This document shows, piece after piece, positions 22,747-32,347 of a stretch of DNA of 64,000 nt. The stretch's first letter is position 1, and every line of letters begins with the position of its first letter. The stretch lies in NCBI GenBank assembly GCA_017304475.1, contig JAFKKV010000011.1, forward strand, positions 494,357 to 558,356. The letters run 5' to 3'. This stretch comes from Hyphomicrobiales bacterium (GTDB lineage Bacteria; Pseudomonadota; Alphaproteobacteria; Rhizobiales; Phreatobacteraceae). The notes under the pieces are model-generated. The model did no database searches and was not told where the DNA came from. It saw only the letters and a list, made by a program, of their open reading frames with translations. Made by a program: the position numbers and the translations under genes.

Positions 22747-23205
22747 ATGAAGACGGCCCCTGATCCAGCCACGCTGACGCGGATTGCGCGTTCCTGCATC
22801 TGTTTCCAGACCCGGATGACCGCCCATGCGGTCACCCGCGCCTATAACCGGGTGCTCGCCCCGCTCGGCCTGGAGGTGACCCAGTTCAACATCCTGGCGG
22901 CCCTGGCCGCCGGGCAGACGGCATCGGTGACCCAGCTGTCCGATGCGCTGGCGCTCGACCGCACCACCATGACCCGCAACCTGAAACGGCTGGAGAGTTC
23001 CGGCCTGGTCTGCGTGTCCAACGGCCCCGGCCGGGCGGTGAAGCCGGAATTGACCGAGACGGGCATCGGCCTCCTGTCCACCGCCATTCCGCTCTGGGAA
23101 GCCGAACATGCGCGGATGGAAGGCGCCGTCGGCGCGGCCCTGTGGCACGACACCCGGGAAGGCCTGCGCGCCATCCGCAAGACCCTGAAGGCGCGCGAGG
23201 CCTAG
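22747..23205 (+). CDS. MarR family transcriptional regulator
   Basis: A 152-residue winged-helix regulator. The N-terminal helix TRIARSCICFQTRMTAHAV has two cysteine positions, then VTQFNILAALAAGQTASVTQ, the recognition region ALDRTTMTRNLKRLESSGLV and the wing SNGPGRAVKPELTETG are typical of MarR. ATG 22747 gives the family length; upstream in-frame sequence is proline/alanine-rich and unlikely. The regulated gene may be the thioesterase that follows 75 bases downstream on the same strand, which is inference. Confidence 0.87.
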   Translation: MKTAPDPATLTRIARSCICFQTRMTAHAVTRAYNRVLAPLGLEVTQFNILAALAAGQTASVTQLSDALALDRTTMTRNLKRLESSGLVCVSNGPGRAVKPELTETGIGLLSTAIPLWEAEHARMEGAVGAALWHDTREGLRAIRKTLKAREA

Positions 23206-23280
23206 CCTGCCGCCGCCCGGCGGCGGCGCTTGACGGGCGGCCGCGGCCTTTTTAACGTGCTGTTACACGATAGGTGACAG

Positions 23281-23763
23281 ATGACGATTCATTACGGCGT
23301 TGTTCCGCCCGCCCAAGCCACCGCCCAGGATGGCATCGACTTCCTCCGCGACATGCTGGCCGGGCGCCATCCGGCGCCGCCGATCGCCAGGACCATGGGT
23401 TTCCTCCTGACCGAGGTCGAGCCGGGCAGGGCGGTGTTCGAGGGTTCGCCGACGGCGGATTTCTACAATCCGCTGGCCACCATTCATGGCGGCTGGCACG
23501 CCACGATCCTGGATTCCGCGCTCGGCTGTTCGGTTCACACCCTGATCAAGGCGGGCCAGGGCTACACCACCGTCGAGATGAAGGTGAACTATGTGCGTGC
23601 GCTGCAGCCCGACGCCGGACTGCTGCGCTGCGAGGGCAAGGTCATTCACGCCGGCAGCCGCATCGCCACGTCGGAAGCGCGCCTGGTCGACGCCAAGGGG
23701 CGGCTGATCGCCCATGGCACCGAGACCTGCATGATCTTCGAGGCCCGCCCGCCGGCCGCCTGA
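23281..23763 (+). CDS. PaaI-type hotdog-fold thioesterase
   Basis: A 160-residue hotdog-fold protein. The PaaI catalytic stretch NPLATIHGGWHATILDSALG is present at about residues 63-82, followed by YTTVEMKVNYVRAL. Such enzymes hydrolyse aryl- or acyl-CoA thioesters in the cytoplasm. Substrate unknown. Sits just after a MarR gene on the same strand; MarR and PaaI thioesterase pairs are often linked to aromatic catabolism, but no such pathway is visible here. Confidence 0.87.
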   Translation: MTIHYGVVPPAQATAQDGIDFLRDMLAGRHPAPPIARTMGFLLTEVEPGRAVFEGSPTADFYNPLATIHGGWHATILDSALGCSVHTLIKAGQGYTTVEMKVNYVRALQPDAGLLRCEGKVIHAGSRIATSEARLVDAKGRLIAHGTETCMIFEARPPAA

Positions 23764-23776
23764 TCCGGCCGCCCGG

Positions 23777-24676
23777 TCAGCGCCGGGTGACCGCCAGGCA
23801 GGCGGCGACGATCAGCGCGGCGCCGGCCCAGGTGGTCCAGCTCGGCACTTCGCCGAAGGCGAGATAGCCGAGCCCCGAGCTCCAGACCAGCGCGGTATAT
23901 TCGAGCACCCCGAGCGGCCCGGCATTGGCGCGGGCGAAGGCCCAGGCCATGCACAGATGGCCGCAGAGACCGAGCAGCCCGATGCCGGCGAACAGGAGCC
24001 AGGACGAGGCTTCGGGCGTCTGCCAGACCATGAAGGCGAAGGGCGCGATCAGGATCATCGGGAACAGGTTCTGGAACAGCACGATGAGGCCGAGCGCGTC
24101 GGTCTGGGCGCGTTTCCTGAGCAGAACGAGGTTGGCCGCATAGAACAGGGCGCTCAAGATCGCCGCGGCGATGCCGAGAATGCGGGCGAGGTCGAACTCG
24201 CCGCCGCCGACCTTGCCCGCGACGATCACCGCCATGCCGACGAAACCGACGACGATGGCGATCATGACAGCCGGCGGGATCGGCTCCTTGAGGATCAGGG
24301 CGGCCAGCACGGCCAGGAACAGGGGCGACAGGAAGGCGAGCGTGATCGCCTCGGCGAGCTCCAGATTGGCGAGCGCGTAGAAGAACAGCGAGGCGGTGAC
24401 CATCACGAGCGCGCCGCGCAGCAGATGCGCCCGCACCATGGCGGCGTTCGGCGGCGCCGGCCTGAGCACGGCGAGCGCCAGCAATGCCCAGGGCATGCCG
24501 CAGGCGAACCGCATGAACACGATCTGGGCGGTCGGATAGGACGCCGCGCCCTTGATCAGGGCATCCATCAGCGACAGCAGGAAAATGCCGAAGGCCGCGA
24601 CCAGGAACGGCATGCGCAGGGCATGGACCGCCCGGGTCTTGGCGGTTCTGTCGGTGTCGGAGGTTTCTGTCGTCAT
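23777..24676 (-). CDS. EamA/DMT superfamily transporter
   Basis: A 299-residue transporter with ten predicted membrane segments in two EamA halves. Begins MTTETSDTDRTAKTRAVHAL, then MPFLVAAFGIFLLSLMDALI; later AITLAFLSPLFLAVLAALIL. Its ATG at 24676 overlaps the TSUP gene stop as ATGA, so the two are translationally coupled in one operon. A GTG three codons earlier is possible. Substrate unknown. Confidence 0.85.
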   Translation of the reverse strand: MTTETSDTDRTAKTRAVHALRMPFLVAAFGIFLLSLMDALIKGAASYPTAQIVFMRFACGMPWALLALAVLRPAPPNAAMVRAHLLRGALVMVTASLFFYALANLELAEAITLAFLSPLFLAVLAALILKEPIPPAVMIAIVVGFVGMAVIVAGKVGGGEFDLARILGIAAAILSALFYAANLVLLRKRAQTDALGLIVLFQNLFPMILIAPFAFMVWQTPEASSWLLFAGIGLLGLCGHLCMAWAFARANAGPLGVLEYTALVWSSGLGYLAFGEVPSWTTWAGAALIVAACLAVTRR

Positions 24677-25452
24677 ACCGGCCACAATGCGCGCACCGCG
24701 TCCCAGAGCAGTTTGGCACCGGCGATCCCGACCAGCCCATAGCAGAGCCCGTAGAGCTTTTCGCGCGACAAACTGTCATGCAGGCGCCGGCCGATCAGCA
24801 CGCCGACCGGAACGACCGGCGCAAGCGCCAGGGCCTTGGCGAAGACAGCTGGCTCGTCGAGCCCGGAATAGACATAACCCGGCAGCTTGATCAGGTTGCC
24901 GAGCGTGAACACGACAATGGTGGTGGCGGCATAGGCCGACTTGGTCAGGTCGCGGCGCAGGAGATACATGGCGAGCGGCGGGCCGCCGGCATGGGCGACA
25001 TAGGTGGTGAAGCCGGCACCGGCGCTGGCGGTCAGCGCGAGGCCCGGCGACACCGGCAGGCTCGCTTCGGCCGAGGCCGGTTTCAGGAAATAGCGGCCGG
25101 TGAAGGCGAGCGTGATCAGCGCGATGACAAGGGCGACGATGCGCCGGTCGACGAATTCGAACACCAGGAAGCCGACGAAGGTGCCCGCGACCAGGCCCGG
25201 CAGCAGCCAGGCGAGATCGGGCTTCGACCAGGCGCTGCGCGGAAAGCTGCCGAGCGCGAAGATGTCCATGAAGGCGACGAGCAGCGCGGTGACGATCGAG
25301 GCCTGGATCGGGTCCATGACGAGGGCGAGCAAGGGGATGCCGAGGATCGCGAGGCCGCCGCCGAAAGCGCCCTTGCCGAGCCCCATCAGGAAGGTCGCGG
25401 TGATGCCCACGGCGTAGAAGGTCGGGTCGGTGGGCAGGGCCGCGAGGGTCAT
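24673..25452 (-). CDS. TSUP family transporter (TauE/SafE-like)
   Basis: A 259-residue membrane protein of the TauE/SafE sulfite-exporter family with about eight membrane segments. The GLGKGAFGGGLAILGIPLLA motif near residue 20 and the second-half AGAGFTTYVAHAGGPPLAMY are the family signatures. Members export organosulfur compounds or sulfite; the substrate here is not known. First gene of a two-gene operon with the EamA transporter (four-base overlap). Confidence 0.88.
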   Translation of the reverse strand: MTLAALPTDPTFYAVGITATFLMGLGKGAFGGGLAILGIPLLALVMDPIQASIVTALLVAFMDIFALGSFPRSAWSKPDLAWLLPGLVAGTFVGFLVFEFVDRRIVALVIALITLAFTGRYFLKPASAEASLPVSPGLALTASAGAGFTTYVAHAGGPPLAMYLLRRDLTKSAYAATTIVVFTLGNLIKLPGYVYSGLDEPAVFAKALALAPVVPVGVLIGRRLHDSLSREKLYGLCYGLVGIAGAKLLWDAVRALWPV

Positions 25453-25782
25453 CAGCGATTGCTATCCGTGTCGCGCACCGCGCGATAGATCATCGGGAGC
25501 GATGCAACCATGCATAGGCCATTCGCAGCCGTGATCGCCGGGCGTCCGGGCCGGGGCCATGGCGGCAGGGGCGAAAAAAAGCCGCCGTGGCGGACCACGA
25601 CGGCTTGAGGTTGTCCCGAGCGGCGGGCGAGGGGACGACCGGCCCTCGGGACAGGCTGTGCGGAGCGCGGGGAAGGGCTCTCCGCGCAAGAGCGAGTTCA
25701 AGCCGGGCCTGGATCGGCGGGCTTGAAGAAAATCGGCGGCGGGCTGGCCGGGCTGCTCCGTCCCGTGGAACGGAGCAGGCGA
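25453..25782. other. Intergenic region with terminator
   Basis: 330 bases between the TSUP gene start and the DUF1127 gene stop, both on the minus strand. It holds a strong terminator (listed separately) and presumably the TSUP promoter. No supportable gene; the arginine-rich frames here look like shadow sequence. Confidence 0.55.
25579..25606 (-). terminator. Intrinsic terminator downstream of the DUF1127 gene
   Basis: Twelve-base arms AAGCCGCCGTGG and CCACGACGGCTT, one mismatch, loop CGGA. On the minus strand it runs straight into a run of T residues (complement of the A-run at 25574-25580). It lies about 175 bases past the DUF1127 stop. Confidence 0.85.
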
Positions 25783-26115
25783 TCAATTCCAGGCCGCGGC
25801 GCGCGACAGATTGGCGGCGACGTCCGGAACGAGCGAGGGGCCGGTGACGCTGACCTGCGGCCGGCGGCCGTGGCCGCGTTCGGCGGCACGCGTCGCGACG
25901 ATCACAGTCGGATCGCCGAAATAGCCGGCGGCGGTGGCGTCTCGAAGATCGCCTCGCGACAGGCCGAGATCGGCGAGCGTTTTGTCGTCCATCTCGCACA
26001 GGGCGGCATAGTCCTGTCGCGCCTGACGCCAGGAATTGACAGCCTGGACCTGACGACGCGCGACGGCGACCACCGAGAAGAAGGCGGAAGCGAGGGTAGC
26101 GGTGATCATAGCCAT
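25783..26115 (-). CDS. DUF1127 domain protein
   Basis: A 110-residue protein with the DUF1127 core VNSWRQARQDYAALCEMDDK then TLADLGLSRGDLRDA at about residues 28-62. Small DUF1127 proteins in Rhizobiales influence RNA metabolism and nutrient adaptation; this one is longer, with a C-terminal tail rich in alanine and arginine. A hydrophobic stretch at residues 1-22 might be a membrane segment. The ATG at 26115 is preceded by AAAGGAGAC with good spacing. Divergent from a LysR gene. Confidence 0.8.
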   Translation of the reverse strand: MAMITATLASAFFSVVAVARRQVQAVNSWRQARQDYAALCEMDDKTLADLGLSRGDLRDATAAGYFGDPTVIVATRAAERGHGRRPQVSVTGPSLVPDVAANLSRAAAWN

Positions 26116-26311
26116 GAGGTGTCTCCTTTCAGACATCATGCGGACAAGCAGCACCTGACGCCCGTGCCGGGTGGCACGCGCGGCCGGGAATCACCCGTGC
26201 GGTTGGTCGCTTTCCGATGACCAGACGATCTCATATTCAGATTGATCATTGAAGCGAATGTTTTTAATGTCTCTCATCAGAGACGCTGATGCGAACCTTG
26301 TGGGCACTCCG

Positions 26312-27193
26312 ATGGCCGTTCTTCTCGACATCGATCAATTGCGAACTTTCATGGCGATCGCCGATACCGGCAGCTTCACGCGCGCCGCCGACGTGGTGTT
26401 CAAGACCCAGTCGGCCGTGTCGATGCAGATGAAGCGGCTGGAGGAGCGGGTCGGCAAGCCGCTGTTCGAACGCGATGGCCGCGCCTCGCGGCTGACCGAG
26501 GACGGCGAGCGGCTGCTCGACTATGCCCGGCGCATCGTCAAGCTGAACATGGAGGCCGTCTCGGCCTTTTCCGGTGCCGAACTGACCGGCCGGGTCCGGC
26601 TCGGCGTGCCCGACGACTATGCCGATCGCTATTTGCCGGAAATCCTGGCGCGCTTCTCGCGCTCGAATCCGCGCGCCGAGGTGACGGTGGTCTGCGAGCC
26701 CTCGTCCATGCTGGCCGAGCGCATCCAGGCCAATGATCTCGACATCGCCATCATCACGCACCGGCCGGAAAAGGGGCCGGCCCTGGTGTTCCGGCGCGAG
26801 CAGCTCCTGTGGGTGGCGTCGGCCCGCTCGTCGGTCCATTGCGACGATCCGATCCCGCTGGCCGTCGGCCGGCCGACCTGCGACTGGCGCCGTGCCGCCA
26901 CCGAGCGGCTGGAAAGCGCCGGGCGCGCCTACCGCATCCTCTATGCCAGCTGGAACTCGACCGCGGTCGGCGCCGCGGTCATGGCCGGCCTTGCCGTCTC
27001 GGTCCTGCCGGAATCGGCGCTCAGGCCCGGCATGCGGGTCCTGCAGGCGGCCGACGGCTTCCCGGCCTTGCCCAGCGTGCGTATCGCGCTGCTGCGCAAC
27101 CCGCATGAAATGTCGGCGCTGGCCGATGCGCTGGCCGACCACGTGGTCTCGGGTCTCGACAACCTGAGCGAACACGCGCAAGCCGCCGAATAA
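26312..27193 (+). CDS. LysR family transcriptional regulator
   Basis: A 293-residue LysR regulator. The N-terminal helix-turn-helix reads LDIDQLRTFMAIADTGSFTR and TQSAVSMQMKRLEERVGKPL. The effector domain begins near GRVRLGVPDDYADRYLPEIL. Start: ATG 26312 gives the conventional N-terminus; an ATG at 26249 would add 21 residues. It is divergent from the DUF1127 gene about 200 bases away, and LysR proteins often control the divergent neighbour, so DUF1127 regulation is possible. Inducer unknown. Confidence 0.88.
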   Translation: MAVLLDIDQLRTFMAIADTGSFTRAADVVFKTQSAVSMQMKRLEERVGKPLFERDGRASRLTEDGERLLDYARRIVKLNMEAVSAFSGAELTGRVRLGVPDDYADRYLPEILARFSRSNPRAEVTVVCEPSSMLAERIQANDLDIAIITHRPEKGPALVFRREQLLWVASARSSVHCDDPIPLAVGRPTCDWRRAATERLESAGRAYRILYASWNSTAVGAAVMAGLAVSVLPESALRPGMRVLQAADGFPALPSVRIALLRNPHEMSALADALADHVVSGLDNLSEHAQAAE

Positions 27194-27197
27194 TCGG

Positions 27198-27599
27198 ATG
27201 GGCCGCCATTTCGGCTCATGCCATTGCGGCGCGGTGACGTTCCGGCTCGATGCCGACATTGTCGAGCTGACGACCTGCGACTGTTCGCTCTGCGTCAAGC
27301 GGAACGCGCTCATGACCAAGGTCCATGAGAGCCAGCTGACCATTCTGTCCGGTGCCGAGGTCCTGACGCTCTATGAGTGGAACACGCGCCGCGCCAGGCA
27401 TTATTCCTGCGCGAAATGCGGCATCTACACGTTTCACCGCAAGCGCGCCGCGCCGGACCATTACGGCGTCAACATCTTCTGCCTCGACGGTTTCGACCGA
27501 TCCGGCCTGCCGGTGCGCGCCACCGAAGGCATCGGCATGACCGTGGTCGATCCGGCGGCGCGGGACGAATGGCCGGGGCCGCGCGAGCCCTCGGCCTGA
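27198..27599 (+). CDS. GFA family protein (glutathione-dependent formaldehyde-activating-like)
   Basis: A 133-residue zinc-binding GFA/CENP-V-like protein. Zinc ligands are visible in GSCHCGAVTF, LTTCDCSLCVKR and HYSCAKCGIYTFHRK. Despite the name, most members have no proven formaldehyde role. Starts four bases after the LysR stop, so the two are probably cotranscribed. Confidence 0.87.
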   Translation: MGRHFGSCHCGAVTFRLDADIVELTTCDCSLCVKRNALMTKVHESQLTILSGAEVLTLYEWNTRRARHYSCAKCGIYTFHRKRAAPDHYGVNIFCLDGFDRSGLPVRATEGIGMTVVDPAARDEWPGPREPSA

Positions 27600-27654
27600 G
27601 CACCGGCCGGCACGGCCGTTTCGATCGCGGCCGCGATAGGCGGCCGGGCTCCGG

Positions 27655-29031
27655 TCAATAGGCGAGTTCGTCGAAAACCGGATCGATCTGGCCCTGCCAG
27701 GGGCCGAGATATTTCTCGATCAGCGCTTCGGCGGCGGTGCGGCCGTCGTCGACGATCGACTGGATCGGGTCGAGATAGCGGGTCTCGTCGCAGCCGTTGA
27801 TGTCGAGCCGGTCGCGGCGGCGCAGGCCGGCGCGCGCCAGCGTCAGCATCTGGCGCGCCAGCTCCTGCACGGTGATGCCGCGGATTTCCGCCTTGAAGCC
27901 GAGCTTCGGCACATCCTCGCGCAGCTTCTGGCGCTCCTCGGCGGTCCAGTGCTTGACGATATCCCAGGCCGCGTCCAGCGCGCCGTCGTCATAGAGCAGG
28001 CCGACGAACAGCGCCGGCATGGCCACGATGCGCGACAGCGGACCGGAATCGGCGCCGCGCATTTCCAGGTAACGCTTGAGCCGCACCTCGGGGAAGATCG
28101 TGCCGAGGTGGTTGACCCAGTCCGACAGCACCGCGCGCTCGCCGGGCAGGGAATTCAGCCGGCCGGCCATGAGGTCGCGGAAGGAGGCGCCGGCGACGTC
28201 GTGATAGGTATCGCCGCGCTTGACGAAATACATGGGCACGTCGAGCGCATAGTCGACATAGCGCTCGAAGCTCATGCCGTCCTCGAAGGCGAAAGGCAGC
28301 ATTCCCGCGCGGTTGTTGTCGGTATCGAGCCAGACCGCCGAGCGGAACGACAGATAGCCGTTGAGCTTGCCTTCGGTGAACGGCGAATTGGCGAAGATGG
28401 CCGTGGCGACCGGCTGCCAGGCGAGCGAAACCCTGAGCTTCTTGACCATGTCGGCTTCGGACCCGAAGTCGAGATTGGCCTGCACCGTCGAGGTCCGGTA
28501 CATCATGTCGAGGCCGAGGCTGCCGACCTGGGGCATGTAGCGGGTCATGATCTGGTAGCGCGATTTCGGCATGACCGGCGTCTCGGCGCGCGACCATTTC
28601 GGGCTCATGCCGAGGCCGAGGAAGCCGATGCCGAGCGGATCGGCGATCTCGCGCACCTGGGCGAAATGGGCATGCGCCTCCATGCAGGTCTGGTGCAGCG
28701 TCTCGAGCGGCGCGCCCGACAGCTCGAACTGGCCGCCCGGCTCCAGCGAGATCGCGCCGCCGCCGGTGACGTCGGCCAGCCCGATAATGTTGTCGTCATC
28801 GAGGATCGGCTCCCAGCCGAGCAATCCCTCCATGCCCTGGAGGATCTTGGCGATGCCGCGCGGGCCGCCATAGGGCACCGGCTGATGATCGGCCCGGTAG
28901 AAGCCGAATTTCTCATGCTCGGTCCCGACCCGGAAACGATCCCTGGGTTTCACGCCTTTCTCGATCCATGCGACCAGTTCGTCGCGAGATTCGATCGGCG
29001 TGAGGTCGACGGTATCACGAGCCATCGGCAT
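27655..29031 (-). CDS. gshA: Glutamate-cysteine ligase
   Basis: A 458-residue ligase that joins glutamate and cysteine, the first step of glutathione synthesis. It is the plant-like alphaproteobacterial type: FRVGTEHEKFGFYR near residue 36, GGAISLEPGGQFELSGAPLE near 92, and MMYRTSTVQANLDFGSEADM near 180. Length fits the family. ATG 29031 is used; an ATG two codons later (29025) is equally possible. gshB is not in the window. Convergent with the GFA gene. Confidence 0.93.
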   Translation of the reverse strand: MPMARDTVDLTPIESRDELVAWIEKGVKPRDRFRVGTEHEKFGFYRADHQPVPYGGPRGIAKILQGMEGLLGWEPILDDDNIIGLADVTGGGAISLEPGGQFELSGAPLETLHQTCMEAHAHFAQVREIADPLGIGFLGLGMSPKWSRAETPVMPKSRYQIMTRYMPQVGSLGLDMMYRTSTVQANLDFGSEADMVKKLRVSLAWQPVATAIFANSPFTEGKLNGYLSFRSAVWLDTDNNRAGMLPFAFEDGMSFERYVDYALDVPMYFVKRGDTYHDVAGASFRDLMAGRLNSLPGERAVLSDWVNHLGTIFPEVRLKRYLEMRGADSGPLSRIVAMPALFVGLLYDDGALDAAWDIVKHWTAEERQKLREDVPKLGFKAEIRGITVQELARQMLTLARAGLRRRDRLDINGCDETRYLDPIQSIVDDGRTAAEALIEKYLGPWQGQIDPVFDELAY

Positions 29032-29283
29032 GTCCTGAGCGGGAGGCGATTACGGGCCGGGCAACAAACCACGGCACCGCGGAGGCGGGATAGTCCGGGG
29101 AGATAACGATGACGCGACCATTTCGAAAGAGGTCCGGTCATAGTGCTGCCATCCGGCAAACACAATGCAGCCCCGCGAAGCGGCTGGATGGCCGGTCCTG
29201 CCCGGCCGGCCGCGGTCATCTCGTCCGGCGGTCCGGCATGGTATCCTGACCTCAAGCGATTCGACCGGAGGCCCGTCCCGCCA

Positions 29284-29979
29284 ATGCATTCGACCGCTCT
29301 GCTCCGCCACGCGCTGACGTCAGGCCTCGCCGCGGGTCTGGTCGCCATGGCGTCCGTCGCCGAAGCGCAGACCCCGGCTCCGGCGGCCACGCCGGCCCCG
29401 GTGCAGCAGGCCGTGCCGCCGGTGCAGCAGGCGCCCGATACGGTCTTGCCGGCGCCCATCGGCCCGTCCGCCGTCGACATTTCGGCAGCCGCCAGGCGCG
29501 CCCAGGAGGCCGCGGGCGCCGGCCGCGCGACCGAAGCCCTCGATGCCCTCGACGAGGCGGCGGTGCAGATCTGGGAGCGCATGCCGCTGACGGTGCGCCG
29601 CGCGACCTTCGTCGCCGAGGAGCCGCAGGGCTATGGCGTGTTCAACCCGCGCGATTCCTCCAGCTTCGAAGCCGGCCAGCCGCTGCTGGTCTATGTCGAG
29701 CTGAATGGTCAGGGATGGCGCCGGTCCGGCGACCTGTTCCGCACCGACCTGGTGCTCGACTTCGAATTGCGCACCAAGGACGGCCAGGCGCTGGTCGCCC
29801 AGCAAGCCTTCAACACCATCGCCACCGCCAGCCGGCGGCGCAATCGCGAGTTCTTCGTCTACCTCACCTATTCCTTCTCGGGCGTCGAGCCCGGCGACTA
29901 TGTGGTGCGCACGACGGTGCGCGACCGGGCCGGCAGCAAGCAGACCTCGTTCGACCTGTCCTTCACGGTCAAGCCCTAG
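29284..29979 (+). CDS. Exported protein of unknown function
   Basis: 231 residues. Signal peptide MHSTALLRHALTSGLAAGLV ends near AEAQ, followed by a proline/alanine-rich linker (about residues 27-58). The rest is a folded, probably beta-rich domain including RRATFVAEEPQGYGVFNPRD, QPLLVYVELNGQGWRR and a C-terminal GVEPGDYVVRTTVRDRAG resembling an immunoglobulin-like strand pattern. I do not recognise a named family. It lies between gshA (divergent) and hisS (same strand, about 80 bases downstream). Confidence 0.7.
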   Translation: MHSTALLRHALTSGLAAGLVAMASVAEAQTPAPAATPAPVQQAVPPVQQAPDTVLPAPIGPSAVDISAAARRAQEAAGAGRATEALDALDEAAVQIWERMPLTVRRATFVAEEPQGYGVFNPRDSSSFEAGQPLLVYVELNGQGWRRSGDLFRTDLVLDFELRTKDGQALVAQQAFNTIATASRRRNREFFVYLTYSFSGVEPGDYVVRTTVRDRAGSKQTSFDLSFTVKP

Positions 29980-30059
29980 CCCGCCAAGGCCTGCGGTCGA
30001 CATCGATCCGAGGGTGCGCTAGCAAGCGGGCCTGAAGTTTCGCGCCAAAAGGCCGCATC

Positions 30060-31547
30060 ATGTCCGAGAATCCGAAAAAGAAATCCGGCCCCCTGGCCCG
30101 CCTGCCGCGTGGCTTCGCCGATCGCGGGGCGGCCGAGATCGCCGCCACCAATGCCATGATCGAGACCATTCGCCGTGCTTTCGAGCTCTATGGTTTCGAG
30201 GCGGTGGAGACGCCCGCCTTCGAATTCACCGATGCGCTGGGCAAGTTCCTGCCCGACCAGGACCGGCCGAACGAAGGCGTCTTCTCGCTGCAGGACGACG
30301 ACGAGCAATGGCTGTCGCTGCGTTATGACCTCACCGCGCCGCTGGCGCGTTATGTCGCGGAGAATTTCGACGCGCTGCCCAAGCCCTATCGCAGCTATCG
30401 GGTCGGTTACGTCTTCCGCAACGAGAAGCCGGGCCCGGGCCGCTTCCGCCAGTTCATGCAGTTCGACGCCGACACGGTCGGTTCGGCGACGCCTGCGGCG
30501 GATGCCGAGATCTGCATGATGGCCGCCGACACCATGGAGGCGCTCGGCATCCAGCGCGGCGACTATGTGGTCAAGATCAACAACCGCAAGGTGCTCGACG
30601 GCGTGCTGGACGCGATCGGGCTCGGCGGCGAGGACAATGCCGGCAAGCGGCTGACCGTGCTGCGGGCGATCGACAAGCTCGACAAGTTCGGCCCGGAGGG
30701 CGTCAGGCTGCTGCTCGGCCCCGGCCGCAAGGACGAGAGCGGCGACTTCACCAAGGGCGCCGGACTGGACGAGGCGGCGATCAGCCGGGTGCTGGCCTTC
30801 ACCGCCGCCAAGGGCCGGGATGCGCAGGCCACGCTCGCCAATCTCGATGTGGTGGTGGCCGGCTCCGAGCGGGCCCAGGCCGGCGTTGCCGAACTGAACG
30901 TCATGGCCGGCCTGTTCGCCGCCGGCGGCTATGCCGAGGACCGCATCGCCATCGATCCGTCGGTGGTACGCGGCCTCGAATATTATACCGGCCCTGTCTT
31001 CGAGGTCGAACTCACCTTCCCGGTGACCAATGACGAGGGGCAGGTTGTGCGCTTCGGCTCGGTTGCCGGTGGCGGCCGCTATGACGGCCTGGTGGCACGC
31101 TTCCGCGGCGAAGAGGTGCCGGCGACCGGCTTCTCGATCGGCGTCTCCAGGCTCGCCGCCGCGCTGAAATCGCTCGGCAAGCTCGGCGCCACGGCCATTG
31201 CCGGCCCGGTCGTCGTGCTGGTCATGGACAAGGACCGGGTCGCCGACTACCAGGCCATGGTCGCCGAACTGCGCCGGGCCGGCATTCGCGCCGAGATCTA
31301 TCTCGGCTCCTCGGGCATGAAGGCGCAGATGAAATATGCCGACCGGCGCGGGGCGCCTGCGGTGATCATCCAGGGCTCGAACGAGCTGGCGGCCGGCGAG
31401 GTCATGATCAAGGACCTGGTCGCCGGCGCCGAGGCGGCGAAGTCGATCACCGACAATGCCGAATGGCGGGCCGCCCGGCCGGCCCAGTTCGCCGCGCCGC
31501 GCGCCGGCCTGGTCGAGGCGATCCGGAACCTGCTGAACCAGGGCTGA
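30060..31547 (+). CDS. hisS: Histidyl-tRNA synthetase
   Basis: A 495-residue class II synthetase that charges tRNA-His. Motif 2 and the histidine-binding sites are visible: [55 protein letters not shown] and [15 protein letters not shown]. The C-terminal anticodon-binding domain starts near residue 380 ([20 protein letters not shown]). Complete and typical in length. Confidence 0.95.
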   Translation: MSENPKKKSGPLARLPRGFADRGAAEIAATNAMIETIRRAFELYGFEAVETPAFEFTDALGKFLPDQDRPNEGVFSLQDDDEQWLSLRYDLTAPLARYVAENFDALPKPYRSYRVGYVFRNEKPGPGRFRQFMQFDADTVGSATPAADAEICMMAADTMEALGIQRGDYVVKINNRKVLDGVLDAIGLGGEDNAGKRLTVLRAIDKLDKFGPEGVRLLLGPGRKDESGDFTKGAGLDEAAISRVLAFTAAKGRDAQATLANLDVVVAGSERAQAGVAELNVMAGLFAAGGYAEDRIAIDPSVVRGLEYYTGPVFEVELTFPVTNDEGQVVRFGSVAGGGRYDGLVARFRGEEVPATGFSIGVSRLAAALKSLGKLGATAIAGPVVVLVMDKDRVADYQAMVAELRRAGIRAEIYLGSSGMKAQMKYADRRGAPAVIIQGSNELAAGEVMIKDLVAGAEAAKSITDNAEWRAARPAQFAAPRAGLVEAIRNLLNQG

Positions 31548-31612
31548 AGATCGCCGCATCCTGGCCGCATTCGACAGGGATGGTCGGGCGGCTCCCGTTC
31601 GGACCTCATGAC

Positions 31613-32332
31613 ATGTCGAAAATTCGCGACCTCGCCAATACCATCATCGGCGCGCTGGCCATCGTCCTGGTTCTGCGCTCCTTTGCTTTCGCCACCTATC
31701 ATATTCCGAGCGAGAGCATGGTGCCGACGCTGGAGGTCGGCGACCGGGTCGCGGCGGTGAAATTCCCCTTCGGCTACAGCCGCTTCTCGCTGGTCGGCGG
31801 CGAATATCTGCCGCGCTTCCCCGGCGAGACCGGCCGGATCCCGGCGGCCATGCCGGCGCGCGGCGATGTCACGGTGTTCCGCCATCCGTTCTCGGGCGAG
31901 GATTTCATCAAGCGGGTGGTCGGCCTGCCCGGCGACCGGGTCGCGATCCGCGAGGGCCGTGTCTGGCTGAACGGCATCCCTGTGCCGCTCGCCGAATCCG
32001 CCCATTGGACCTATCGCGACCCGTCGGGTGCGATCGTCGCCGTCACCGCCTTTCGCGAAACGCTGCCGGGCGCCGAGCCGCACACCATTCTGCTGCGCGA
32101 CCGGCGCAGCCCGATGAGCGACATGGCCGAAGCGGTGGTGCCGGAAGGCCGCCTGTTCATGCTCGGTGACAACCGGGACAATTCCGCCGACAGCCGTTTC
32201 TCGTCGATGGGTTTCGTGCCGGTGGAAAACCTGATCGGTCGCGCCGACGCGATCCTCTATTCGTTCGCGAGCTGTGCCGGCGAGGCCGGCCTGCGCTGCG
32301 CTCCGCGCCGCATGCTCGAGCGGGTCGAATAG
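31613..32332 (+). CDS. lepB: Signal peptidase I
   Basis: A 239-residue type I signal peptidase that removes Sec and Tat signal peptides at the periplasmic membrane face. One N-terminal membrane anchor (ANTIIGALAIVLVLRSFAF), the active-site serine in YHIPSESMVPTL, the general-base lysine in FIKRVVGLPGD, and the box E motif LGDNRDNSADSR. Start: ATG 31613 follows hisS by 65 bases; upstream in-frame sequence overlaps hisS and is shadow. Confidence 0.93.
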   Translation: MSKIRDLANTIIGALAIVLVLRSFAFATYHIPSESMVPTLEVGDRVAAVKFPFGYSRFSLVGGEYLPRFPGETGRIPAAMPARGDVTVFRHPFSGEDFIKRVVGLPGDRVAIREGRVWLNGIPVPLAESAHWTYRDPSGAIVAVTAFRETLPGAEPHTILLRDRRSPMSDMAEAVVPEGRLFMLGDNRDNSADSRFSSMGFVPVENLIGRADAILYSFASCAGEAGLRCAPRRMLERVE

Positions 32333-32347
32333 GACCGGCGCGAGCCG

